The position numbers and the translations under genes were made by a program. Below the pieces are notes generated by a model. That model did not search any database. It was not told the origin of the DNA and was given only the letters and a program-made list of their open reading frames with translations. Source: Mycobacterium terramassiliense (GTDB lineage: Bacteria; Actinomycetota; Actinomycetes; Mycobacteriales; Mycobacteriaceae). From it: a stretch of 64,000 bases of DNA. The stretch spans positions 292,524-356,523 of the forward strand of contig NZ_LT717699.1 of NCBI RefSeq assembly GCF_900157385.1, in the 5' to 3' direction. Each line of letters opens with the position of its first letter. Within the stretch, counting starts at the first letter, position 1. Shown here piece by piece: positions 17,678-27,501 of the stretch.

Positions 17678-18175
17678 ATGACCATCATCCACACAGTCGC
17701 GCCGCGTACCGGCGGCGTTCGGCGCCCGGTCAACGGGCCGGTGCCGGGGCTCCGCTACGGCCGCGACGGGCTGGCCCGCTCGCGCAGGCCGGGTCCGGCC
17801 AGGCCGGCGGGCGCGCCGCCGCGCTACTACGGCACCGGTGTCGCGATGTCCGTCGCGCCGCACCGGACGCGTCGTCCCGTCACGGTGGCGACGACGGTGG
17901 GGCTGGCGCTCGTCGCCGGGATCATCACGCTGTGGCTGGGGCTGGTCGCCAACATCGGGCAGGCGGTCAACGGCGATTCCCCGGGAGCGGCGGCCCCGGT
18001 GCCGGATCGGCTCGCCGTCGTGCGGGTCGAGCCCGGCGAGTCCCTGCAGGACGTCGCCCACCGGGTGGCGCCGGACGCGCCGGCCCGCCAGGTGGCCCAG
18101 CGGATCCGCGAACTCAACGACCTGAACTCGCCGTCCGTCGCCGCGGGTCAGACGCTGATCGCGCCGGTCGGCTGA
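17678..18175 (+). CDS. chiZ: LysM-domain cell-wall hydrolase / division inhibitor (Rv2719c, ChiZ)
   Basis: A 165-residue membrane protein. A basic cytoplasmic N-terminus rich in Arg/Pro/Gly precedes one transmembrane helix near residue 75 ([20 protein letters not shown]). The outer part ends in a LysM-type module ([20 protein letters not shown] to [12 protein letters not shown]). The M. tuberculosis orthologue is DNA-damage induced, hydrolyses cell wall and blocks Z-ring assembly. ATG 17678 follows an ACCGGAGGAACGC ribosome-binding site and matches the 165-residue length; ATG 17660 is a poorer start. Control is by the RecA-NDp-like promoter and possibly the repeated half-boxes. Confidence 0.88.
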   Translation: MTIIHTVAPRTGGVRRPVNGPVPGLRYGRDGLARSRRPGPARPAGAPPRYYGTGVAMSVAPHRTRRPVTVATTVGLALVAGIITLWLGLVANIGQAVNGDSPGAAAPVPDRLAVVRVEPGESLQDVAHRVAPDAPARQVAQRIRELNDLNSPSVAAGQTLIAPVG

Positions 18176-18275
18176 CGCGCGCAGCGCGAAACGGTGGCGA
18201 TGCCAACCGGGGGAGCGCACGGGTACGCTCGGGGTGTTCTGCGACCCCGGATGTGAGCACGGCGAAGGAGCGGTC

Positions 18276-18755
18276 ATGCACTGTCCGTTCTGCCGCCATC
18301 CCGATTCCCGGGTGATCGACTCGAGGGAAACCGACGAAGGCCAGGCCATCAGGCGCCGCCGATCGTGCCCCGAGTGCGGGCGTCGCTTCACCACCGTCGA
18401 AACGGCGGTGCTGGCCGTCGTCAAGCGCAGCGGTGTCACCGAGCCCTTCAGCAGGGAAAAGGTCATCAGCGGGGTCCGTCGGGCCTGCCAGGGCCGCCAG
18501 GTCGACGACGACGCGCTGAATCTGCTTGCCCAGCAAGTGGAAGACACCGTGCGCGCCGGCGGGTCGCCCGAGGTGCCCAGCCACGAGGTCGGCCTGGCCA
18601 TCCTGGGCCCCCTGCGCGACCTCGACGAGGTGGCCTACCTGCGGTTCGCCTCGGTGTACCGGTCGTTCTCGTCCGCCGAGGATTTCGAGCGCGAGATCGA
18701 GGCGCTGCGCGCGCACCGCAACGTGTCCACCGATCCGGAACCGGCCGCTCGTTAG
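18276..18755 (+). CDS. nrdR: Transcriptional repressor NrdR
   Basis: A 159-residue repressor of ribonucleotide reductase genes that senses ATP/dATP. The zinc ribbon uses Cys3/Cys6 (HCPFC) and Cys31/Cys34 (CPEC); the ATP-cone follows ([16 protein letters not shown], then [14 protein letters not shown]). ATG 18276 sits seven bases after GAAGGAG. The nitrobindin gene follows after nine bases, so the two are probably one transcript. Confidence 0.95.
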   Translation: MHCPFCRHPDSRVIDSRETDEGQAIRRRRSCPECGRRFTTVETAVLAVVKRSGVTEPFSREKVISGVRRACQGRQVDDDALNLLAQQVEDTVRAGGSPEVPSHEVGLAILGPLRDLDEVAYLRFASVYRSFSSAEDFEREIEALRAHRNVSTDPEPAAR

Positions 18756-18764
18756 GCTGTCGGC

Positions 18765-19259
18765 ATGCCGCCCGATCTGCATCCCGATCTTCAGGCGCTG
18801 GCGCCGTTGCTGGGGACCTGGGCCGGCCGGGGTTCGGGCAAGTACCCGACGATCCAGCCCTTCGAGTATTTCGAGGAAGTCGTGTTTTCCCACGTGGGCA
18901 AGCCGTTTTTGAGCTACGCGCAAAAGACCAAGGCGGTCGCCGACGGTAAACCGCTGCACGCCGAGACGGGATTCCTGCGGGCGCCGCGACCGGGAGAGGT
19001 CGAGCTGGTTTTGGCCCATCCGAGTGGCATCACCGAAATCGAAGTGGGAACCTACGCGGTGGCCGGCGGCGTCATCGAGGTCGAGATGTCGACGAGTGCC
19101 GGCGGGACGATCGGGCTGACCCCGACCGCCAAAAAGGTGACCGCGCTTGGCCGTTCGTTTCGCATCGACGGCGACGAGCTGTCCTACTCCGTTCGGATGG
19201 GCGCCGTGGGCCAGCCCCTCCAGGATCACCTCGATGCGATCCTGCACCGGCAGCGCTGA
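18765..19259 (+). CDS. Nitrobindin / THAP4-like heme-binding protein (Rv2717c type)
   Basis: A 164-residue beta-barrel of the nitrobindin family, which binds ferric heme and isomerises peroxynitrite or binds NO. The family opening LAPLLGTWAGRGSGKYPTI and the following FEYFEEVVF strand are both clear; the C-terminal barrel strands include LSYSVRMGAVGQPLQDHL, where the axial His of the family lies. It follows nrdR closely. Confidence 0.86.
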   Translation: MPPDLHPDLQALAPLLGTWAGRGSGKYPTIQPFEYFEEVVFSHVGKPFLSYAQKTKAVADGKPLHAETGFLRAPRPGEVELVLAHPSGITEIEVGTYAVAGGVIEVEMSTSAGGTIGLTPTAKKVTALGRSFRIDGDELSYSVRMGAVGQPLQDHLDAILHRQR

Positions 19260-19267
19260 ACCGCGCG

Positions 19268-19963
19268 TCAGTCGACCTGCCTGACACCGTCGCTGACGAC
19301 GCGCCCGGCCACGCCCACCCAGCCCTCGGCGTTCCAGGTGGTTTCGATGACGGACCCGTTGCCCTGTGTGATGTGCAGGTCGCGACTGAGGTAGTCGGTG
19401 AGCCGCATCGCGGCGGACCCGGTGGCCTCGTCCTCCGGCACGCCGAGGTTCGCGAAGAACCCCCGCGCGCGCAACGAGCCCGCCGATCGATCGACCCAGG
19501 CCCACAGGTAGTGCGCGACGTCGATGGGGAAGTCGGCCGGGTCGGCGCCCAAAACGTCGTCCGCGGAATCGAATTCGTGGATCGCCAATTCCGGGGCCCA
19601 TTCGGATCGGGCGCTGATCTTTATGACCTCACCCGGATAGCTCACCTGCACCAGGCCGGCCGGCACGTGCAGCGTCTTGATCGGCCAGCCGTTCTCGCGC
19701 AGCCACCACGCCGCACCGACCGTGGGGTGCCCGGCGAACGGAAGTTCGATGCGTGGGGTGTAGATCGTCGCGTGCGCGGTGGTCGCGCCGGCGGCCGGAA
19801 GGTCGATGAACACCGTTTCGCTGTAACCCAATTGGGTCGCGAGCCGCTGCCGCTCCCCAGGTCCGATCCGGGCCGCTGGGCTTTCCGAAACCACACCGAG
19901 CGGATTGCCGAAATTGCCCTCGGTGTCGGTGAACACGCGCACCACCGTGACATCGATACACAT
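19268..19963 (-). CDS. PhzF-family isomerase (Rv2716 type)
   Basis: A 231-residue protein of the PhzF / diaminopimelate-epimerase-like fold. The PhzF motifs are present: [17 protein letters not shown] at the N-terminus, the catalytic-Glu strand [10 protein letters not shown], the [15 protein letters not shown] signature, and [12 protein letters not shown] near the end. The substrate is unknown. The C-terminal part [13 protein letters not shown] is intact. Convergent with the nitrobindin gene. Confidence 0.87.
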   Translation of the reverse strand: MCIDVTVVRVFTDTEGNFGNPLGVVSESPAARIGPGERQRLATQLGYSETVFIDLPAAGATTAHATIYTPRIELPFAGHPTVGAAWWLRENGWPIKTLHVPAGLVQVSYPGEVIKISARSEWAPELAIHEFDSADDVLGADPADFPIDVAHYLWAWVDRSAGSLRARGFFANLGVPEDEATGSAAMRLTDYLSRDLHITQGNGSVIETTWNAEGWVGVAGRVVSDGVRQVD

Positions 19964-19996
19964 GCCCCGACTTTACGGGCCGGGTCAAAGCAATTG

Positions 19997-21028
19997 TCAG
20001 GTGGCGCTGCGCTCGTCGGAACCCATGGCGTTCAGCACCGCCACGCGGGTGTCGGCCGGGCCGGTGACGGTCTTCTCGCCGCCCCCGGTGCGAAGCAGCG
20101 CGCGAAGCGCGGCCTGGTCGTATTCGGCGGGCTGGGTGCTGTCGATGAAGCGCTGCACGACGTCGATGAAGCGCGCCGGGTCGTCGTGGAAAGGGAAGTG
20201 GCCCGAGCCTTCGAAGATCTCGAGGCGCGAGCCGGGCATCGCGGCGTGCGCCATCCAGGCGTGCCGGACGGGGACCACCACATCCTTGGTGCCCCAAACG
20301 ATCTGAACCGGGATGGCCTCGGTCAAATAACATCGGTCCAGCATCGTCACGATCTGCCCGCGCCAGTCCACCACCGCCCGCAGGGTCCGGCTGAACGCCG
20401 CCGAGGCCGTCGGCTCCGGCAGGTCGTCGAGGATGCGCAGCACGTTGGGCAGGTCGTGGCCCAGCGCGGTCGATCCGATCGCCAGCCCGGCCAGCTTGCC
20501 CGCCAGCTGAACCGCCGGCAGCACCAGCGGCAGCCGCAGCAGCGCCAGCGCCTCGCTGCCCATCGGCAACGAGGCCAGCCGGAAGACGACGTTGACGTCC
20601 TTGGTGACGCCGCCGGCGGCGACCAGGATCAGCCGGTCGACCAAATGCGGGAACTGGTAGGCGAATTGCATGGCCACCCCGCCGCCCAGCGAGTGGCCGA
20701 TGATCGTCACGCGCTCGATGTCGAGCACGGACAGCAGGTCGCGCATGCCGTTCGCGTAGGCGGCGGCCGAGTAGTCGGCGCGCGGCTTGTCGGATTTCCC
20801 GTGACCCAGCAGGTCGGGGGCGATGACGGTGAACCGCTGGGCGAGCTTGGCCTGCACGGCATTCCAGGTGGTGGAGTTGTCACCGATGCCGTGGAGCAGC
20901 AAGATCGCCGGCCCGGAACCCGCGATCCGGTAGGCCCGCCGATAGCCGTGAATGGTGCGGAACTCGAGCGTCGGCGCCGTCACCTCACGCACGGGGCGAA
21001 GGTTGCTCTTGCGCTTGCGCTCGGTCAT
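19997..21028 (-). CDS. Alpha/beta hydrolase (Rv2715 type)
   Basis: A 343-residue alpha/beta hydrolase. The oxyanion region LLLHGIGDNSTTW is followed by the nucleophile elbow GHSLGGG (Ser) and a C-terminal His in GSGHFPFHDDP; Asp candidates lie in VWGTKDVVVP. MTERKRK at 21028 is chosen because it matches the known family start; the open frame extends 17 codons further but into the gap before the PAC2 gene. Probably an esterase or epoxide-hydrolase-like enzyme; the substrate is unknown. It is 47 bases downstream of the PAC2 gene on the same strand. Confidence 0.82.
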   Translation of the reverse strand: MTERKRKSNLRPVREVTAPTLEFRTIHGYRRAYRIAGSGPAILLLHGIGDNSTTWNAVQAKLAQRFTVIAPDLLGHGKSDKPRADYSAAAYANGMRDLLSVLDIERVTIIGHSLGGGVAMQFAYQFPHLVDRLILVAAGGVTKDVNVVFRLASLPMGSEALALLRLPLVLPAVQLAGKLAGLAIGSTALGHDLPNVLRILDDLPEPTASAAFSRTLRAVVDWRGQIVTMLDRCYLTEAIPVQIVWGTKDVVVPVRHAWMAHAAMPGSRLEIFEGSGHFPFHDDPARFIDVVQRFIDSTQPAEYDQAALRALLRTGGGEKTVTGPADTRVAVLNAMGSDERSAT

Positions 21029-21075
21029 CTCGCCAACCTTGGTGTCGGCCCGCGCTATGGGCGTTTTAAAGAGTC

Positions 21076-22047
21076 TCAAGTTTGGTCGTCGTCGTTCTTC
21101 TTCTCCGCCTGCTGGGCAAGAAATCGCTCGAACTCGGCACCAAGCTCGTCGCCGCTAGGCAGGTCCTCGTCGCGAGTCAGTAACGACCTGTTCTCCTGAG
21201 CGTCGATGAAGGCATCGTACTGGCGCTCGAGCGCGGCCACCACTTGAGCCACTTCCGCGCTCGCCTGGACCTGTTCGTCGATTTTGGCCCGGATCTCTTC
21301 CGCGGCCTCGGTCAGCGCCGACAGCGGCAGCTCGAGCGATCCGCTCCTGGCGACCTGCTCGAGCAGCGCCTGGGCGGCGGCCGGGTAGTCGGTCTGGGTC
21401 AGGTAGTGCGGGACGTGGACGGTGAAGCCGACGACGTCGTGCCCGTGCTGGGCCATCCGGTATTCCAACAGGTTGGACGCGCTGCCCGGAACCTGGATCT
21501 CCGAGATCCAGGGCTGGAAGTCGGAGATGAGCTCCTTGTTGTTGGAATGCGCCGTCAGCGTGATCGGGCGCGTGTGCGGAACGGCCATCGGGACGGTGCC
21601 CAGGCCGATGGTGCGCCGCACGCCGAGCCGCTCGGCCAGCAGGCGCACCGCGGTGATGAAGCGCTCCCACTTCAGGTCCGGCTCCATGCCGGCCAGCAGC
21701 AGAAACGGGGTGCCGACGCTGTCGCGCAACGCGTACAGGCTCAGCTCCGGGTCGTCGTAGTGGGTGAAGTGATCCGTCTTGAACGTCATCAACGGCCGCC
21801 GCGAACGGTAATCCAGCAGTTCGTCGATCGCGAACGACGCCACCAGCTCGGCGTCCAGCACCGCCTTCAGGTGGGTGGAGGCCAGCCGTATCGCGTGACC
21901 CGCGTCGGAGAAGCCCTCCAGGGCGTGCACCAGCACCGGGCCCTGGCCGTCGGCCGTCGACAACTGCGGTGCCGGAAACTCCAGCTCGTACATGCCGGGC
22001 TGGCCTGGCTGATAGTCGTCGTCGTCCGGACTGTGATGGCGCGCCAT
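21076..22047 (-). CDS. PAC2-family protein (Rv2714 type)
   Basis: A 323-residue protein of the PAC2 family, named after a eukaryotic proteasome-assembly chaperone. The core strand VLVHALEGFSDAGHAIRLA, the SRRPLMTF segment and the HVPHYLTQTDYPAAAQALL helix are recognisable. The C-terminus is charged, coiled-coil-like and ends in KKNDDDQT. Its role in mycobacteria, which have a proteasome, is unproven. ATG 22047 has a GAGGAGG ribosome-binding site. Confidence 0.85.
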   Translation of the reverse strand: MARHHSPDDDDYQPGQPGMYELEFPAPQLSTADGQGPVLVHALEGFSDAGHAIRLASTHLKAVLDAELVASFAIDELLDYRSRRPLMTFKTDHFTHYDDPELSLYALRDSVGTPFLLLAGMEPDLKWERFITAVRLLAERLGVRRTIGLGTVPMAVPHTRPITLTAHSNNKELISDFQPWISEIQVPGSASNLLEYRMAQHGHDVVGFTVHVPHYLTQTDYPAAAQALLEQVARSGSLELPLSALTEAAEEIRAKIDEQVQASAEVAQVVAALERQYDAFIDAQENRSLLTRDEDLPSGDELGAEFERFLAQQAEKKNDDDQT

Positions 22048-22201
22048 CGGGCTTCCTCCTCTCCGGAATCTCTCCAGGGTGCCTTAACAAGTGTCCCCCG
22101 AATCAACGGGCACCCCCAACGGAAACACCGAACCGAGCGCGGAGCGTCCCGGCGGGTTCAACTCGGCCCGCCGCCCCATGGTCAGGCATGATGGACACCA
22201 A

Positions 22202-23026
22202 ATGCGCATATCGACGGTGCTGCTTTGCTCGGGGGTTGGCCTGGCGACGTTGTTGACGTCGTGCACCAGGCCCGCCGAGCCCGCCGCGCGCCCGATCGTG
22301 TCCGCCGACGTGGCCACCGCGCCGGTGCAACGGCTCAGCCAGCCGCAGCAGAGGGCGGTCGCGCGTCCCGTCGACCCGGACAGGCGCGTCGGCGCGATCT
22401 TCATCAACGACGGCCCGCTGCACGTGTGTACGGGTGCGGTGTTGCATTCGGCGGCGGGGAACCTGGTGATGACGGCGGCGCACTGCCTGGCGGGAGCCGC
22501 CAAAATCACCTTCGTCCCCGGTTTCGCCGGCGACGCCGCGCCGCCGCCCGCGGATGTCTGGAAGGCCGACGCCGTGTACCTCGATCCGCGCTGGACCGCC
22601 GGCAAGGACGCGCACGCGGACTACGCGATCGCGCGGGTCAGCAACGACGCGGGTGGTTCGGTCGAGTCACACGTCGGGCTGGCCCTGACGCTCGGCGTCG
22701 CACCGCCCCCGGGCAGCCACGTCACGGTGCTGGGGTACGCGGCCGGGGTCGGTGGCTCGCCCATCGGCTGCCAGGCCACCACCTCGGTCAACGACAACGG
22801 ATTCCCGTCGTTGACGTGCGAGGGGCTGGTGGACGGCACCAGCGGCGCGCCGTGGGTCAGCGGCACCACGCTCACCGGGGTGATCGGCGGTTTCGAGCGC
22901 GGCGGGTGCGCCGCCAACGTCTCGTACTCGGCGCCGTTCGACGCCCGGACCGCGCAGTTGCTGGCGCGCGCCGAGGCCGGCGGTCCCGGCGACCCGGTGC
23001 CCAACGACCTCGACGACAGCTGCTGA
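22202..23026 (+). CDS. Trypsin-like serine protease, predicted lipoprotein
   Basis: A 274-residue exported protease. The N-terminus MRISTVLLCSGVGLATLLTSC is a signal with lipobox L-T-S-C, so the mature protein is probably lipid-anchored. The chymotrypsin-fold triad is visible: His in VMTAAHCLAG, Asp in HADYAIARV and Ser in DGTSGAPWV. Cys pairs flank the active site (CTGAVLH/AAHC and CQATT/LTCEG). ATG 22202 is chosen for the signal peptide; the frame opens at 22091. I do not recall this gene between Rv2714 and sthA in M. tuberculosis, so it looks like a lineage-specific gain. Confidence 0.83.
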   Translation: MRISTVLLCSGVGLATLLTSCTRPAEPAARPIVSADVATAPVQRLSQPQQRAVARPVDPDRRVGAIFINDGPLHVCTGAVLHSAAGNLVMTAAHCLAGAAKITFVPGFAGDAAPPPADVWKADAVYLDPRWTAGKDAHADYAIARVSNDAGGSVESHVGLALTLGVAPPPGSHVTVLGYAAGVGGSPIGCQATTSVNDNGFPSLTCEGLVDGTSGAPWVSGTTLTGVIGGFERGGCAANVSYSAPFDARTAQLLARAEAGGPGDPVPNDLDDSC

Positions 23027-23027
23027 G

Positions 23028-24434
23028 TCAGCGGCGGAACTGGGACAGCGCGCGCATCTTGTTGGTCACGTCCAGCGCGGCGACCTTGTAGGCCTCGGAG
23101 AAAGTCGGATAGTTGAACACCGCGTCGACCAGGTAGTCGACGGTGCCGCCGCAGCCCATCACGGCCTGCCCGATGTGCACCATCTCGGTCGCACTGGTGC
23201 CGAAGATGTGCACCCCGAGCAGCTTGCGATCCTCGGTGGAGACCAGCAGCTTGAGCATCCCGTAGGAGTCGCCGGCGATCTGGCCGCGGGCCAGCTCCTT
23301 GTACCGCGCCACGCCCACCTCGTAGGGGACGGAGTTCTTGGTCAGTTCCACCTCGGTGGCCCCGACGTAGGAGATCTCGGGGATCGAATAGATGCCGATC
23401 GGCTGCAGGTCGGTGATGCCGTCGCACGCCTCCCCGAACGCGTGGTAGGCGGCCAGCCGGCCCTGCTCCATCGAGGTCGCGGCCAGCGCGGGGAACCCGA
23501 TCACGTCGCCGACGGCGTAGATGTGCTGCACCTTGGTCTGGAACTTGTCGTCCACCCAGATCCGCCCGCGGCCCTCGACCTCGAGGCCCGCGTTGTGCAG
23601 GTCGAGGTGATCGGTCTGCCCCTGGCGACCCGCGGAATACATCACCGTCTCGGCCGGGATCTGCTTGCCGCTGGCCAGGGTGGTGACGGTGCCCGCGGAG
23701 CCCACGTCGACCGCGGTCACCTCCTCGCCGAACCGGAACGTCACCGCCAGGTCGCGCAGGTGGAACTTCAGCGCCTCGACGACCTCGGGGTCGCAGAAGT
23801 CCAGCATGTCGTCGCGCTTTTCCACCACGGTCACCTTGGTGCCCAACGCGGCGAACATCGAGGCGTATTCGATGCCGATCACGCCGGCGCCGACGACGAC
23901 CATCGAGGCCGGCAGCGACTTGAGGTCGAGGATCCCGTCGGAGTCGAGCACGCGGTCCTCGTCGAACTCGACCCCGGACGGCCGGGCGGGCCGGGTGCCC
24001 GTGGCGATCACGATGTATTCGCCGGTGACGGTCGTCATCTCCCGCCGGCCCGGGTCCTCCACGACGACGGTGTGCGGGTCGATGAATCGGCCGTGGCCGA
24101 CCAGCAGGTCGATTCGGTTGCGCATCAACTGATTGCGCACCACGTCGACCTCCTTGCCGATCACGTGCTGGGTCCGCGCCAGCAGGTCGGCCGGCGTGAT
24201 CCTGTCCTTGACGCGGTAACTCGCCCCGTAGAGCTCGCGCTGGTTCATCCCGGTGAGGTAAAGGACCGCCTCGCGCAACGTCTTTGACGGGATGGTGCCC
24301 GTGTTGACGCACACGCCGCCCAGCATCCGGCCGCGCTCGATGATGGCGACCGATTTGCCCAGCTTGGCCGAGGCGATGGCGGCCTTTTGGCCGCCCGGTC
24401 CCGAACCGATGACGACGATGTCGTACTCCTGCAT
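23028..24434 (-). CDS. sthA: Soluble pyridine nucleotide transhydrogenase
   Basis: A 468-residue flavoprotein that balances NADPH and NADH. FAD motif [11 protein letters not shown] is at the N-terminus, the NAD(P) motif [12 protein letters not shown] in the middle, then [15 protein letters not shown] and the C-terminal dimer domain. At the redox site the sequence is C-V-N-T-G-T, so the second Cys of the C-x4-C pair of disulfide reductases is Thr, as expected for SthA. ATG 24434 ([10 protein letters not shown]) matches the known 468-residue start; upstream ATG codons at 24443 and 24482 are less likely. Confidence 0.94.
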   Translation of the reverse strand: MQEYDIVVIGSGPGGQKAAIASAKLGKSVAIIERGRMLGGVCVNTGTIPSKTLREAVLYLTGMNQRELYGASYRVKDRITPADLLARTQHVIGKEVDVVRNQLMRNRIDLLVGHGRFIDPHTVVVEDPGRREMTTVTGEYIVIATGTRPARPSGVEFDEDRVLDSDGILDLKSLPASMVVVGAGVIGIEYASMFAALGTKVTVVEKRDDMLDFCDPEVVEALKFHLRDLAVTFRFGEEVTAVDVGSAGTVTTLASGKQIPAETVMYSAGRQGQTDHLDLHNAGLEVEGRGRIWVDDKFQTKVQHIYAVGDVIGFPALAATSMEQGRLAAYHAFGEACDGITDLQPIGIYSIPEISYVGATEVELTKNSVPYEVGVARYKELARGQIAGDSYGMLKLLVSTEDRKLLGVHIFGTSATEMVHIGQAVMGCGGTVDYLVDAVFNYPTFSEAYKVAALDVTNKMRALSQFRR

Positions 24435-24548
24435 CGAACCCATGAGATAGACGATAAGGCCCACAGTCCAGACTTTCTCCACAGACGAGCGGTCGGACCC
24501 CGTTGCGGGAGCAAGGCCCGACGGTGCCGGCCGTCAGCGTTGGTGCCC

Positions 24549-25604
24549 ATGACGACGCATCGAGCTGATTTCGAACTCAACCGCCCCGGGGCGCTGATCG
24601 CGGCGCTACCGGCCGTTCTCGGCTTCGTTCCGGAGAATTCACTGATCTTGGTGTCGCTGGACGGCGGCGAAATGGGGTCCGTGCTGCGGGTCGACTTGTC
24701 CGAGGAGGTGACCGACCGGCTGGTGCACCTGGCGGCGATCGCCGCCGCCGCCGAACCCGAGGCCGCGATCGCGGTGATCGTCGACGCCGAGGGCGCGCAC
24801 TGCCCGGGGTGCAACGAGGAACACCGGCTGCTCTGCGCGGCGCTAGCAGATGCGTTGGCGCAGCACGACATTCAGCTGTGGGCCGCGCACGTGGTGGACC
24901 GGGTGGCCCTCGGCGGCCGCTGGCATTGCGTGGACCGCTGCGGCGCCGGCGGCCCGATCGACGATCCCTCGGCGTCACCGCTGGCCGCCGCGGCGGTGCT
25001 CGACGGCCGGCGGCTCTATGCGCGGCGGGCCGACCTGCAGGCCGTGATCGCCCTCGACGCGGCGCGCGGCGCGGGGCTGGCCGACGCGCTGCGGCGTCAG
25101 GCGGCGAAGCGGGAGGCGGCGCAGCGCGACGATCCCGTGGGTTGCGCCCGCCGCGACGTGCGGCGCGCGCTGGCCGTCGCGAAGCGCGTCGCCGCCGGCG
25201 AAACGCCGTCGGGCACCCAGCTGGCGGCGCTGGGCTGCGCGCTGCGCGATGCGCAGGTGCGCGACACGCTGTATGCGCTGGCGGTCGGCGAACGGGCCGG
25301 CGACGCGGAGTCGCTGTGGGCGCTGCTGGCGCGCTCGCTGCCCGAACCGTGGCGGGTGGAGGCGCTGGTGTTGCTCGCGTTCAGCGCGTACGTCCGCGGC
25401 GACGGCCCGCTCGCGGGCGTGTCGTTGGATGCCGCGCTGCGCTGCGACCCCCAGCATCGGATGGCGGGCATGCTGGATCAAGCCTTGCAGTCCGGTTTGC
25501 GGCCCGAACGCATCCGGGAACTGGCGGTCACCGGCTACCGGCTGGCCAAGCGGCTGGGGGTGCGGCTGCCGCCGCAACGGTCGTTCGGGCGCCGGGCGGG
25601 ATAG
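24549..25604 (+). CDS. DUF4192 family protein (Rv2712c type)
   Basis: A 351-residue actinobacterial protein with the DUF4192 opening RPGALIAALPAVLGFVPENSLILVSL and the closing SLDAALRCDPQHRMAGMLDQAL. The middle is Ala/Arg-rich and helical with a CPGC motif (HCPGCNEEHRLL) and a second C-V-D-R-C pair that could bind metal. Function is unknown. ATG 24549 is divergent from sthA by about 110 bases. Confidence 0.82.
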   Translation: MTTHRADFELNRPGALIAALPAVLGFVPENSLILVSLDGGEMGSVLRVDLSEEVTDRLVHLAAIAAAAEPEAAIAVIVDAEGAHCPGCNEEHRLLCAALADALAQHDIQLWAAHVVDRVALGGRWHCVDRCGAGGPIDDPSASPLAAAAVLDGRRLYARRADLQAVIALDAARGAGLADALRRQAAKREAAQRDDPVGCARRDVRRALAVAKRVAAGETPSGTQLAALGCALRDAQVRDTLYALAVGERAGDAESLWALLARSLPEPWRVEALVLLAFSAYVRGDGPLAGVSLDAALRCDPQHRMAGMLDQALQSGLRPERIRELAVTGYRLAKRLGVRLPPQRSFGRRAG

Positions 25605-25620
25605 CCGGCGCGGTCGGCTC

Positions 25621-26316
25621 TTAGACCTTCTCGACCTTGACGGCGTGGGCCATCTCGTGCGGCAGGGTGACGTTCTCGTGGCCCGGGATGAGGATGGTGA
25701 CCCCACCCCCGCCCGGGCTGGTCTCGACGGTCACCCGCGCATTGGGCACCACGCCGGCGTCCTTGAGCCGGGTGATCAGGTCGATGTCCCCCTGGACGTG
25801 TTCGGTGAGCTGCCGGACGACCACCGCCACGGGCGACCCGGCGGGCAGCTCGGTCAGCCGGACCAGGTCGGCCTCGCCGGAGCCGGAATCCGGGCCCACG
25901 CCGAGGTCCAGCAGACCCGGAATCGGGTTTCCGAACGGGGAAGTGGTCGGGTTGTTGAGCACCTTGACGAGCCGGCGTTCGACCTCCTCGCTCATCACGT
26001 GCTCCCAGCGGCATGCCTCGGCGTGCACTTCCTCCCACGGCACCCCGATGACGTCGACAAGCAATCGTTCGGCCAGGCGGTGCTTGCGCATCACGGCGAT
26101 GGCCAGCGCCCGGCCCTTGTCGGTGAGCTCCAGGTGGCGGTCCCCGGCGACGTGCAGGAGCCCATCGCGCTCCATGCGGGACACGGTCTGGCTGACGGTC
26201 GGACCGCTCTGCTCGAGACGTTCGGCGATCCGGGCGCGCAGCGGCGTCACGCCCTCTTCCTCGAGGTCGTAGATGGTTCGCAGGTACATCTCGGTCGTAT
26301 CAACCAGCTCGTTCAT
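25621..26316 (-). CDS. ideR: Iron-dependent repressor IdeR
   Basis: A 231-residue DtxR-family regulator that, with Fe2+, represses siderophore genes and activates iron-storage genes. The winged helix is MNELVDTTEMYLRTIYDLEEEG through SGPTVSQTVSRMERDGLL; the metal-binding and dimer domain includes the ligands in ACRWEHVMSEEVE; the SH3-like domain is C-terminal (VAVVVRQL, then GGVTILIPGHE). ATG 26316 follows GGAGGG. sigB lies upstream on the same strand, but a strong hairpin between them suggests a separate promoter. Confidence 0.96.
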   Translation of the reverse strand: MNELVDTTEMYLRTIYDLEEEGVTPLRARIAERLEQSGPTVSQTVSRMERDGLLHVAGDRHLELTDKGRALAIAVMRKHRLAERLLVDVIGVPWEEVHAEACRWEHVMSEEVERRLVKVLNNPTTSPFGNPIPGLLDLGVGPDSGSGEADLVRLTELPAGSPVAVVVRQLTEHVQGDIDLITRLKDAGVVPNARVTVETSPGGGGVTILIPGHENVTLPHEMAHAVKVEKV

Positions 26317-26388
26317 CCAGCACCCTCCATTGACGCCGAGTCTACTTGGCAAGCTGCGCGAATGGGTGTAACGCGTCACCGGCAAGCA

Positions 26389-26419
26389 GTATGCCCGCCG
26401 CGTGACGCGGCGGGCATAC
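26389..26419 (-). terminator. Strong hairpin terminator after sigB
   Basis: GTATGCCCGCCGC and GCGGCGGGCATAC form a perfect 13-bp stem around a 5-base loop, 85 bases past the sigB stop and upstream of ideR. No U-run follows, which is usual for mycobacterial hairpin terminators. Confidence 0.6.
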
Positions 26420-26443
26420 CGTCTCCTGCTAGCTCGCTGTGGC

Positions 26444-26485
26444 GGCGATCGCAAGCGCGGCGCTAGCCGGGCGCCGCGGGTCGCC
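26444..26485. repeat. Interspersed 42-bp palindromic repeat, copy 1
   Basis: A 42-bp GC-rich element beginning GGCGATCGCAAGCGCGGCG and ending GGGTCGCC, with GGCGA/TCGCC ends. It recurs nearly unchanged twice at 41966-42072, so it is a dispersed intergenic repeat. Here it sits between the sigB stop and the sigB hairpin. Confidence 0.7.
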
Positions 26486-26503
26486 GCGATCTACCTGGGG
26501 GCC

Positions 26504-27463
26504 TCAGCTCGCGTACGAGCGCAGCCGGTCGGCGCGTTCGCCGTTGCGCAGCTTGGACATCACGTCGCGCTCGATCTGGCGGACCCGCTCGCGGGACAGC
26601 CCGAACAGCTTGCCGATCTGGTCCAGGGTGCGCGGCTGGCCGTCGTCCAGGCCGAAGCGCAGCCGGATCACCTGATGCTCGCGCTCGTCGAGAGTGGCCA
26701 GGACGCTGCGGATGTCGGTGTGCAGCAGCTCGGCGATCACCGCGTTCTCCGCGGACATCGCCTCGGCGTCCTCGATGAAGTCGCCCAGCGGGGCCTCTTC
26801 CTCGGAGCCGACGGGCATGTCGAGGCTCACCGGGTCGCGGCTGTGCTCCAGCAGGTCGTTGATCTTCTCGATCGGGATTCCGGATTCCGCGGCCAGTTCC
26901 TCGTCGGTGGCCTCACGCCCCAGGTTCTGGTGCATCTCGCGCTTGATCCGGGCCAGCTTGTTGACCTGCTCGACCAGGTGCACGGGCAGGCGGATGGTGC
27001 GGCTCTGGTCGGCCATTCCGCGGGTGATCGCCTGGCGGATCCACCATGTCGCGTAGGTGGAGAACTTGAAACCCTTTGTGTAGTCGAACTTCTCCATCGC
27101 GCGGATCAGGCCCAGGTTGCCCTCCTGGATGAGGTCCAGCAACGGCATGCCGCGGCCCGTGTAGCGCTTGGCCAGCGAAACCACCAGGCGCAGATTCGCT
27201 TCCAGCAGGTGGCGCCGTGCAGCCTGGCCATCGCGCACGACGGCCTCGAGGTCGCGTTTGCGGTTCTCGCCGAGGCGCTTGCGGGTCTCGAGCAGATGCT
27301 CGGCATACAGACCGGCCTCGATGCGCTTCGCCAATTCGACTTCGCCCGCCGCGTTCAGTAGCGCCGTCTTACCAATTCCATTGAGGTAGACGCGCACCAA
27401 GTCCGCTGCGGGGCTTTGAGCATCCAGATCGCCGTCGATCCTGCTTGTGCCGGCATTCGCCAT
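26504..27463 (-). CDS. sigB: RNA polymerase sigma factor SigB
   Basis: A 319-residue group 2 sigma factor, the stress paralogue of SigA encoded 6 kb away. Regions 1.2 to 4.2 are all present: [13 protein letters not shown], region 2 [20 protein letters not shown] followed by [16 protein letters not shown], region 3 and the region-4 helix-turn-helix [17 protein letters not shown]. The long SigA-type N-terminal extension is absent. ATG 27463 follows GGGAGGTCG. An ECF-type promoter upstream indicates SigE/SigH-type control. Confidence 0.97.
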   Translation of the reverse strand: MANAGTSRIDGDLDAQSPAADLVRVYLNGIGKTALLNAAGEVELAKRIEAGLYAEHLLETRKRLGENRKRDLEAVVRDGQAARRHLLEANLRLVVSLAKRYTGRGMPLLDLIQEGNLGLIRAMEKFDYTKGFKFSTYATWWIRQAITRGMADQSRTIRLPVHLVEQVNKLARIKREMHQNLGREATDEELAAESGIPIEKINDLLEHSRDPVSLDMPVGSEEEAPLGDFIEDAEAMSAENAVIAELLHTDIRSVLATLDEREHQVIRLRFGLDDGQPRTLDQIGKLFGLSRERVRQIERDVMSKLRNGERADRLRSYAS

Positions 27464-27501
27464 AGCGACCTCCCGTTCGGCTTTGTACTGTCAAGTGGTT
27501 C

